DNA from: Whalleya microplaca
Lineage: Eukaryota; Ascomycota; Sordariomycetes; Xylariales; Xylariaceae
Reading direction: 5' to 3'
DNA length: 64,000 bases
Assembly (NCBI GenBank): GCA_022497155.1
Contig: MU385740.1
Location: 372,001 to 436,000, forward strand
Part shown: piece by piece, positions 55,681 to 64,000 of the stretch
Layout: the number at the start of each line of letters is the position of its first letter
How positions within the stretch are numbered: position 1 is the first letter of the stretch
Position numbers and translations under genes: made by a program
The notes under the pieces: generated by a model
Databases searched by the model: none
What the model saw: only the letters and a program-made list of their open reading frames with translations
Told to the model about the DNA's origin: nothing

Positions 55681-56351
55681 GTTTGGTAAGAAATTTTCAA
55701 GTCACACGCGGTTTGGTGGGCGAAATCCATTTGGAAATCCATTTGGAAATGTTCAAGTGGTACCGAAGCATTGTGTCGGGTTGGCAGGTTGGGTGGGAGA
55801 CAAGTTTGCTTGGACCACTTGGTGGGTGGCCGGGCAAACGTACAGGGTTCTTATTTAAAAATAAGATGTTTGTCCCTCAACATACCCTGAGAGGTCAGGC
55901 CGATTGGCTCAATGGTTGGATTCAACATCTGCCATTCCTTGAGGAAGGGTCTTTCCCGCACTTTAAGAAAGGGCCAATAGGTGCACCTTCCCTTAAGGGC
56001 CGTTGCCCACCCTTCGGGGCGCTTGGATTAATAATAAACAACTTGCCTGGGTCGTGTGATAATACATCGAGATCCTCAGTATAGGTGTGGGAGTTTTTTT
56101 TTCCCCCCTCATGATGGTTTTATAGTTACTGTGTTAACTTGCTGCTTAAAGAAACCAAGTTCGATCCTTACAATGACAAATTATATTTACTTTTTTTCAC
56201 ATTTCATAATTGAACCGTATTAATTATTTTCATAGTCATTTATAGTGTAGTAATTAATCATGTCTTTGATTATTACCATTGCATTCTAAGATTTATTCTC
56301 ATCGTTAATGCTGAATCGTGAGAATAACTACTTAGGTATCTAGACGTCCCC
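55681..56351. other. spacer with a short tandem duplication
   Basis: 55723-55746 is a perfect 12-bp duplication (AAATCCATTTGG twice, then AAAT). A + strand frame with ATG at 55749 runs to 56084 but has unusual Trp/Gly/Pro composition and no homology I recognise. 56085-56340 is very AT-rich. Confidence 0.4.
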
Positions 56352-57752
56352 CTAGTATCCCTCCATGGCCTTGAAGTGTCTTTTCAGGAACTCCTTCGCA
56401 GAAGAAGGGAGCGAGCCTACGTCTTTCATAATCTCCATAATGATCTCGCTTGAAGACTCCACAGAATCAGCAGACACCCCTCGAGACGCAGGAGGCTTCT
56501 CGTGATTCACAGCAGCGCCACCAATCCAGCCCTCAACCACATCGAAGCGCGCATCCACCTGCTCACGAAGCTTCTTGATCCATGCATCCTGCTTCTCGCG
56601 TCGTTCCTTTGGCTCTGCTGCTCCAGGATAGACCGGGAGGCCCGGCTTGAACAGTATGAGGCGATAAGTCCGGCGTTGGGCGTTCTTCTTCACCTTCATC
56701 AGCAGGATCATCATTCCGGCACGGAAGCACGTCTTCTGCCACACAATCGGAATGGGTTGATCCTTCGCTTCTGCATCCTTTCGAACGGCATCGATTTCAA
56801 AGAACCACGGGGTGAGGAGGGCGAGCACGTGGGTTTTGGCGGCGGGACCAGTCTTGTCGAATTCGTCATGAGCATAGTTGAGGAACTCGTCGGTAGTTGC
56901 ATAGAAACGTGACTTGTGTCCAGTGGTGATGTGCCAGTCTTGACGTTGCTTGTGATCAATGAATGCGACCGGGGCGAGGAAGAGAGAACACTTGGAAGTA
57001 GGGTGCTTCTCCGTCAGGGACAACCAGCAGAGGAAGTTGCGGACATCCAGAGGCACATCTCCGTCGTGGGGGTAGCGGGGTTCGTCATCTTCGTCCAGGC
57101 GGTTCTTGAAGTCGACGCCGAAGAGCTGCTTGCGAACTGTGGTCTCTCCAATGATCGCGACGTCGAGGTTGCTGAAGTGTGCGGGTGGCCAAACCCGCGC
57201 TCCCAGAGAGGTGTTGGCAAGTTGCTGGGAGAGGTTGACGTCCTTGGGGGCAGCCAGGCTAAGGGTGCGTCGTGTGGGTCTTGTGCTGCCGACGTCATCC
57301 TCAATCTCGATGAATCGGTCGAGAAAGCCAATCAGCTTGGCGCTTGATTGGTCTAGCTCGACCGAATCCTGATTGGCCTTCTCGACCGATTCATCGGATT
57401 CGCCCAGCTGCGATAAGTAGCGTCGGCGTGCGCCGACGAACAGGGACACGAGCTCCTCGATACGGCCCGGCGTCAGGGGGTGCACGGGGTTCCACTCCGC
57501 CGCGATCAGGTGGAAGAACGCATTGCTTCCACGGAACCGTCGGTAGGTGTCCTCGTTTCGGACACAAACGTCGAAGACGTTGCTGACGCGGTTCGCGATG
57601 TTCTTGCGAGCCTCTTCTGGGGTGAGCTCGAACTCCAGCGAGACGATCGCCTTGAAGACGTCGTCCGGGTCCTTGAACAACTGGACCTCTGACTGGAAGG
57701 TCAGGCCCTCCTGCATCTTGAGCGCCTTTCTCAAGGTCTTCTGGGTTCTCAT
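56352..57752 (-). CDS. uncharacterised 466-residue protein
   Basis: Long single open frame with good codon bias in an otherwise gene-poor AT-rich tract. Family not recognised. Features visible: no signal peptide or membrane segment; basic N-terminus (MRTQKTLRKALKMQEG); a helical region to about residue 170; Ser-Asp-Glu-rich linker (LGESDESVEKANQDSVELDQ); and a more globular middle with AHFSNLDVAIIGETTVRKQL, PLDVRNFLCWLSLTEKHPTS, VLALLTPWFFEID and QKTCFRAGMMILLMKVKKN. The C-terminus is charged and partly disordered. Just upstream of the ATG the mRNA strand has a CTAAC...CATCCCTAG acceptor, and a CAAG|GTAGAC donor about 110 nt earlier, so a 5'-leader intron is likely. It may be a lineage-specific gene. 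Confidence 0.7.
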   Translation of the reverse strand: MRTQKTLRKALKMQEGLTFQSEVQLFKDPDDVFKAIVSLEFELTPEEARKNIANRVSNVFDVCVRNEDTYRRFRGSNAFFHLIAAEWNPVHPLTPGRIEELVSLFVGARRRYLSQLGESDESVEKANQDSVELDQSSAKLIGFLDRFIEIEDDVGSTRPTRRTLSLAAPKDVNLSQQLANTSLGARVWPPAHFSNLDVAIIGETTVRKQLFGVDFKNRLDEDDEPRYPHDGDVPLDVRNFLCWLSLTEKHPTSKCSLFLAPVAFIDHKQRQDWHITTGHKSRFYATTDEFLNYAHDEFDKTGPAAKTHVLALLTPWFFEIDAVRKDAEAKDQPIPIVWQKTCFRAGMMILLMKVKKNAQRRTYRLILFKPGLPVYPGAAEPKERREKQDAWIKKLREQVDARFDVVEGWIGGAAVNHEKPPASRGVSADSVESSSEIIMEIMKDVGSLPSSAKEFLKRHFKAMEGY

Positions 57753-58323
57753 CTTGTTCTAGGGATGAGAGCGGCGGTTAGTTGAGGATGTTCAGTATAG
57801 TATGATTGTAGATATTGTACACGTTACAGGAGTGCAAGTATTGAGAGAGGTCTACCTTGAGATGGATACTGGGTGTGGATGAATTATGATCGGAAAAGAT
57901 TGCGCTTTGGAGGAAGTACAGTGTGCGAATATCTAGGATGGAATTGTGTCAGTGATGAAAGTGCATCAGTGATGGAGGTGTATCAGTAGTAGAAGTGTAC
58001 TGATGATGGAAGCATACCAGTAATAGAGGTGCACCAGTAATGGATGCGTGGGACTGATGGAAATATCATGTGTGTGTCAGGACCTTATGTGTCAATGACA
58101 GTGAATGGAATTGGTGGTGGTAGAGCTGACCAGTGGACTTGTCGGTTTGGAAGGGTACTTGTCATTGCTCAGTTGCCGGGCATCAAAGTGAATGGGAGGT
58201 GGAATTACAGTCAGTCTTGTGGAAGTCACGTAATTGATTGGATACATTCATATTAGGGAGACTGGCAACTACAGTTTCTGCGTACATTCATATTGGGATG
58301 ACTGGTAAGGACGGTTTCTGAGT
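57753..58323. repeat. leader of the 466-residue gene, 17-bp minisatellite and 40-bp duplication
   Basis: 57961-58045 contains five degenerate 17-bp units of the type GTGCATCAGTGATGGAG, with a partial unit before. 58244-58283 and 58284-58323 are two imperfect 40-bp direct copies beginning ACATTCATATT. An open frame at 58044-58256 crosses the junction and is not considered a gene. Confidence 0.8.
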
Positions 58324-61300
58324 ACTCAGGATATATTTTTGTTTGTTGGTATGGCTGGAGGACTCTTAAGATGTGCAAGAACTCTCTTCCCCTTTTCCAC
58401 ATGACGAGATATACTGCCTTGTACTAGGGACCTCATTGGATTTCCATACAACACCTAATACAGCACATTTGTTCCTATCCAATTACTCATGATATCAAAT
58501 CAGTTGTTGTGTAGTATATGACTGTTAGCAATTTCAAACTCTGACGTTGAATAAGTAACACTCTGAAATGACACATGGTACTGTGAGGTCAAGTTCTCAT
58601 GTCCTGCCAGTACAAATTCCTCCTCTAGGTACGAATTACTTGGGCAGTTTCCCAAGTTCGCTGAAAAGTGCAAGAAGAAAACCCTTCCTTAGCGTCGTTG
58701 CTACATTGTATCTTCACCTGTGACTCATATATGGGATGAGGTACTTCATCTGATGTGCTACAAACATCTCGATAAGCTCCATGTAGTATATTTCTAAGGC
58801 AACAATGGATTCTGATATGCTAGATAAGGTACAATCGAGACTATATCAATGAGTGATGCATGACCGCAGTCATGACTAGAGAGTCTTAGTATATCTGATG
58901 TGTTCCCAATTATAATGTAATCAAGTTTTCATCAACCAAATCAAGGTCTTTACTAAGCGAGAGCGAAAATTCTTGTTGTGGAAATATTCCACGAAGGAAT
59001 ATAATGTACCATGTATTCAGGCTTGTAAAATGACATATTGTATTATCCTAAGGCTTTATTAAAAACTAAGTTATATGAGCATTGCGTGGCAATTGCATCA
59101 TTTGTTAAGCCAAGAGGGAATAATATGTTACAAGTAGACAGACTTTGTATACAGAACTCAATCAAATGAGCCTATCTAAAAGACATCCTCAATAATACAG
59201 CAAATTGCTCGTAACATCTAACAACCCTCTGCTCTCGTATCAGGCCTCGCAGTTTAAACCAAGTCTGTTCTAAGTTAGGTATATAAGGAATTACAAGATA
59301 TCCTCCCAGAATCTATGTCTGTCGAAATGCTACCATTATGCGGGAGAGCAGTTTAAGTAAAACTAGTTGAAGTATTAGGTACCTTGAGCCTACACTCAAG
59401 CGTGTTTACTTCAGGGGGGAGCTTCAAGTAACCCTGTTTGATACTCACGCTCGATTCCTGTGAGAAAAACGGAAGATGGTAAACTTCGTGGATTAACATC
59501 TATCCTTATCACAAAAGATCAAGTTGGCCGAAATCTCATATCATTAGCCAAGTGATATACTGGTGGGTCTCTTCCATAAAAATTCATATAAGAACTGAAG
59601 ATCACCGGTGCACATCCATAGAGTTCTTCATTGCATATAGTCATCACTCATAGGGTGTAAAGACTAGTGCGCTGCTAAGATGACAACTTCTGTCGTCGTC
59701 GGATACATATCAGCCAATTATAGTCCTATTTCCATCTCATTTGGTATTGTATACATGGCAGTTGCTTATTCAAATCGCAGTCTCGCTATCTGAGCAGCTG
59801 AGCTAGTTATGTGTACATACTCGATATGGTATCTGCAAGTATTGTAAATCCTGCATAATGCGGGTATAATGCCTGTATCGTCAAAACTACCGCAGCTGCG
59901 CGAGTTATTTGCACTTGAGGAGCTAAAATTAATTTTGGTAATTAGTTCATTGACTGATCACTGTTTAGGCTCTTCAACTGGCACGCTCTTGAGATCCCCA
60001 CTAAGACTGCATACTTGTGTTGACTATTTCGCCTCCTCACACCCTGGGTAAATATGAAAATTCCGATATACATCCACTGCTACCTTAAATACTAACAGAT
60101 CGATGTAGATTATCTTGCTGTTTCATGTACGCTATAGGTATATGTTAAAGTGCAACACAACGTAAGGGCGTAAGAAGGCGAAATAGCTAACGAAAAGATA
60201 TACGGTTCCCGGTGTACACCTCTTCAGTATGACTGGCTTCAAGGCGCCACTGGTAGCCCTATCTAGAGGTATGTAACTAGAGCTAATAAGCTGATACTGT
60301 TAGCTCAAGAAGGCTAGTCTCAAGGAAAGTATCCCAGGTGCTGCTGAGACGATAATCGCTATGCTTTGAATACTTAACATTGTAAATTAGACCAGCAGTG
60401 CATACGACATCAATGCTCAAGTTATCGACATATGGGATGTGATAGACGCATAAGACTTTCCCCCCGAGGTATGAACACCGCAAGAATCAACACCACGAGA
60501 GCTCTGGAGACACTGACCAACAAATCTATCATCGTGGTCAATTGTGGAGGTGCTGGATGCTGGATGCTCCGAGACTAGTAAACCGTAGTTACTGACACCG
60601 AGCCGGCACTGAAAATCAGGTTGATAAACTTATAGATGTAGAAGTGAAGTATATGAGGCTGCACTCTATAGAGATTATTTGTGGAATTGCTTCTTGTCCG
60701 ACGACATAGCGACACGTTTAGACTATTCGGTTCGCTACACATTTTGTTACTTGAAATTTGAGACAGGATTACCTTGTTGGAAATGGGATAGTAATTATCT
60801 ACAGTATCATCTCAAGATACAAATGAGGTACCCGAGGTCGTTCGCGAAGTTCTTCAATGTGCCACCAAACGCGGTACCGATAGATATCTATGGGCCAAAT
60901 GATTATTACACTCTCAAATGGTAGTAAACTCTAAGGACCATAAATCTGATAGCGGTGAGAATGTTACCCCATGACTACAAATATAATATCAAATCAGACT
61001 ACTTTGACAATGAAGGCAGACTAGGGGAAATTTCCAGGGGGTTACCGAAGACACGGTGTATACTATGAATTTACTCAGTAAGAAGAGCAAAATACATCTA
61101 TTGAATGTACACTAGCTTAAAACTAGATGAGAGATATTGTCATTGACTCTAGTATAATTACCGGCCAAATTGATAGGGAAACACTTGTATCTGTTATAAT
61201 CCATCGCTGTGGCATAGCTGAAATGGTTGTATTCATGACGCTTGAGAGCAGTGAGACAACATTAAGTGGTTAACTTGAGGGTTGTGTCTAAAAGGTGTGT

Positions 61301-61689
61301 CATCAATTTTTTTGACCGATGAAATCTAGGTGTGGCTTGTAGATGGCCTAGTGTCGAGTCTCACTATACCTCTATACCTTATATACATCTCAACAATAAT
61401 GAAATATGCAACTGGAGATTACACGATGCTTAAAGAGTTAACACTTGATAACGTTTTTTTATTGATGAGTTATACATTCTCAACGGTAGTATCCTACAAC
61501 AGTAACGATGTACAATTGGCCCAAACGCCGTGCTCGTATATCCGTCGCGGTGACTCCCTCAACGAAACTGCTCTTTGGCAATCTGTCTCTGTGGTATACG
61601 ATCCCCGTCACGCAATCTATCCTGTCCTCACTTCTACCTGAGGGACTGGCTAATTTACTTCGTAGGACTCTGCGGGCCGCGAGTGAAGC
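58324..61689. other. AT-rich gene-poor region
   Basis: 3.4 kb of AT-rich sequence. Protein-like but isolated frames occur at about 60690-60924 (+, YTFCYLKFETGLPCWKWDSN) and 61330-61641 (+); neither has a credible start plus partner exon. No RNA gene was seen. Confidence 0.4.
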
Positions 61690-61845
61690 TGTGTAAGGAT
61701 ATGCTGTCAGCCTCCATCATGTCTTTGATGATACGACACTAAGAGTCTGTAGAAAGATTCAGCACGACTTACTTGTTCCACATCTGTCCGAAGAAACCCG
61801 CCTGAGGCTTCTGGTCGTGTAGGCTCGCCCGCCGCGCCATTGACA
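61663..61845 (-). pseudogene. possible small two-exon gene, apparently out of frame
   Basis: On the minus strand a 25-codon frame starts at 61845 (MSMARRASLHDQKPQAGFFG...) and ends in a strong AA|GTAAGT donor. About 30 bases on, possible acceptors precede a second frame (RIIKDMMEADSISLHSFTRG...) that stops at about 61663. The phases do not match by one base, so this is either a broken gene or chance. No family assigned. Confidence 0.25.
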
Positions 61846-64000
61846 TGGGGTCACTGCCTCGCTTCTGGTTCATCAGACCATCAAATGCTGGTCCAGAGCC
61901 CTATGGAGTATCGTGTTAGATACCAAGCTCTCTATAGTTGGATGGATATACCTGGGAGATGTTTTGTACTTACTCTCCGTTGGGATGCTGGGCTAGGTCC
62001 AAAAGGGACGGTTGTTGACTTGGAGCTGTCCATGGTGGCTGTGTAATAAAATATCTAGTTGAACGTGGTTATAAAGTTCGGTTGGTTATGGTTGGTTGCA
62101 CAAGCATGTGATACGTGAGCCTTAGGTATTGATATGATATTAAGAAAGAAGTAGTTGAAAGAGAGTTCTTGGGGAGGGATACAGCTTAAGTACGGACTCC
62201 TCAGCCCTTTCATCCAAACAAACGACACAGGCAATTAATAAAGCTGCAGTCACAACCCCCCTGCCCCCCCTTCAAGGTGAAGGTTGGTCAGCACTTCCGA
62301 AGTTAATCGCGACTCGCAAAACAGAACCAATGGCCGAGCTAGGATGGACGATGCCAGTTGATGACTTCACCAATGAGGTAGCTGATGGGATGATCCCAGT
62401 CGTCGGCCGAGCTGCCTGAAACCCCCAACGCGACCCATCTAGAACAGTGTCTGAGTGTAGCTACGATCAAAGGAATCCGCTTCGGAGTTAAGTAGTCGCT
62501 ACCGCTGTGTTCGGACGGCGAGGACGTCATAGTCGAGTATACGGTACATGCTTCTCCTCTCGATAGGGAGAGGATGTGCACTACACATCGTTACCCCGCA
62601 AAGAAGGAGGACAAGGAGATCACAGAGGCTTAATATCGGCGGTCGAATCAGAATTCCTCGATTATCACTCCCATGTGCTTATGTGGCATGAGCATGACAC
62701 CACCAGACCACTTTCTATCAATGGATTGGAGAAGCTGCTGTCGTTAGATGCCTGCAGCACTACAAGGAATATCGGGATGCATCTGTTTGGTTACGCGGTA
62801 TGACTAGAGCTGACCGATAGAGTTATGATGCGGGGCGTTCATCCCTAGTGTCCACCGCTATTCGCATCTCTATCTGATCAAGAGATCGCTTTCTCCTGCG
62901 AGGGTTGCCGAAAGAGCACAATGTCTGAATGTGTGCCTGTATGCTTACTCGATCGAAGCATCATAGGTATGGCTGACTCAAAGCCCGATGAATGATGCTT
63001 CGAGACAGACGCGAGAAGCCCCCAAAGTTCTTTGAAGGTTCATATACGGGTCAATGATGTAATAGGGGTCTAGACCGAGCCATTCAAATGGTCCACATTC
63101 CCCAGGATTAGCTACATTGGTACAAAGCACAGCGAGCTTGGCAAGTGAGACTGAGATAGGAGAGAGCAGTAGCAGAAATGACTTTGATTATTAACTGCAT
63201 CTTTCATTGGAGACAGGAGCCAAGAACTCAAACTTTATCAATCAGCCCATTGCTGACAGTCAATAATTCTGATTGCATACAATCTAAGAAGCTTAGCTAC
63301 ACAGGAAGCCGCTTCGGCCTATTCATCGAATGCATATGCACCGAGGGTCACACTCCTTATGCAAGACAAGGCACACAAGGCAGCGACTTATTGAATAGCT
63401 AAATCATGCGCAGGTCGTCAAACCATATCTGATAGGTTATACCTTGTGGTTACCTAAGTACGGGTTAGTAACTTCAACCACAAGTGGGAGATATAGTAAG
63501 GTGACTCCGTAAGCCTGTTCAGTTCTCCAAGGTGATAAACACAAGTCTCGTCACAAAGAACTCCGAGATAATGCAGGTAAGTCTCATCCGCTAGGCTTCA
63601 AGGAAAGTATGCAAGGGAATATATGGAACTAACCTCAGAAAAGGGTGTAGGCCCAGCGATGTGTAAGTAGGTCACCTGGTACAGTAGCCGTGTTAGTGAC
63701 TATTGACACAACCATGCAACGAGAATGGTTTAGATAGAAGAAGCTATCAGGCTAGTTATGTTAGCTTTCACCGCTATTCCCCAAGATACAATTGATTCGC
63801 GTACCTCATTAAATCAGATTTTGTTTAAATGTTCATTTCCAAGACCATTGGACAGGATCAAACAGTGTGAATAATGATCATCATTTGCAATGAGGAGCGG
63901 GCAGCAAGTGTTATAAGAGATTTACCTTTGGACATGTTAGCAAGGTCCAAAGTACTACTTCAATCAAGCATCCATGTCGTGGAGACATCATCAGTTGACG
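61846..64000. other. gene-poor region to the end of the window
   Basis: No intact gene. A minus-strand frame from an ATG at about 62530 to 62339 (GSDYLTPKRIPLIVATLRHC...) is protein-like and could be an old exon. The remainder shows short frames only. A gene beginning beyond 64000 cannot be excluded. Confidence 0.4.

Noticed and set aside
55683..56084. 133-codon + strand frame rich in Trp and Gly
   Set aside because: The first ATG is well inside, the start contains a 12-bp duplication, and the composition is unlike a real protein.
62340..62580. Dispersed 5S rRNA gene
   Set aside because: The AGTTAAGTAGTCGCTACC stretch looked 5S-like at first, but neither strand matches the fungal 5S consensus.

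Overview
The window is nuclear DNA of a filamentous ascomycete (Pezizomycotina; gene content and structure are most like Sordariomycetes, but I cannot name a genus). The evidence is short introns (about 48-100 nt) with GT..AG ends and CTAAC/CTGAC-type branch sites, GC-rich coding exons set in AT-richer spacers full of microsatellites, no operons, and a typical housekeeping set: alternative oxidase, PalF, Mdm31, GT69 mannosyltransferase and molybdenum cofactor sulfurase. I rebuilt gene models by hand, joining exons where phase and protein homology agreed.

Layout. 1-6.7 kb is gene-poor and holds eroded coding pieces, including the N-terminal part of a short-chain dehydrogenase. 6.7-25 kb is a dense housekeeping block: aox (-), eIF3j/HCR1 (+), MDM31 (-), DIM2/PNO1 (+), a Rad60/Esc2-like SUMO-like-domain protein (-), LSm6 (+), a class I methyltransferase (-), a GT69 glycosyltransferase (+) and a PXMP4-type peroxisomal membrane protein (-). 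26.8-40.5 kb is more accessory: a 2EXR protein with a cysteine cluster (-), a secreted arylsulfotransferase-family protein (+), a RING protein (-), a sugar/quinate-type MFS transporter (-) diverging from a flavocytochrome b2-like 2-hydroxyacid dehydrogenase (+), and a small secreted cysteine-rich protein (+). 41.9-52.5 kb returns to conserved genes: palF/RIM8 (-), CDC6 (-) and molybdenum cofactor sulfurase (+). From 52.5 kb to the end the sequence is gene-poor, with one good unrecognised 466-codon gene (56352-57752, -), degenerate repeats and gene fragments.

How genes may work together. Two pairs look functional. (1) The MFS transporter and the b2-like dehydrogenase share a 686-bp divergent promoter with a CGG-N7-CGG direct repeat near its middle, suggesting uptake and oxidation of one organic acid or sugar acid under a Zn2Cys6 regulator. 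(2) MDM31 and DIM2 share a divergent promoter containing an 18-bp tandem repeat with TATCGATA at its core. CDC6 carries four ACGCG cores in 48 bp just upstream, as expected for a G1/S (MBF) target. I saw no rRNA, tRNA, CRISPR array, intact transposon or secondary-metabolite cluster. The least explained items are the secreted proteins, the orphan gene near 57 kb, the 18-bp promoter repeat, and a shared intron-like sequence near 2.0 kb and 30.4 kb.
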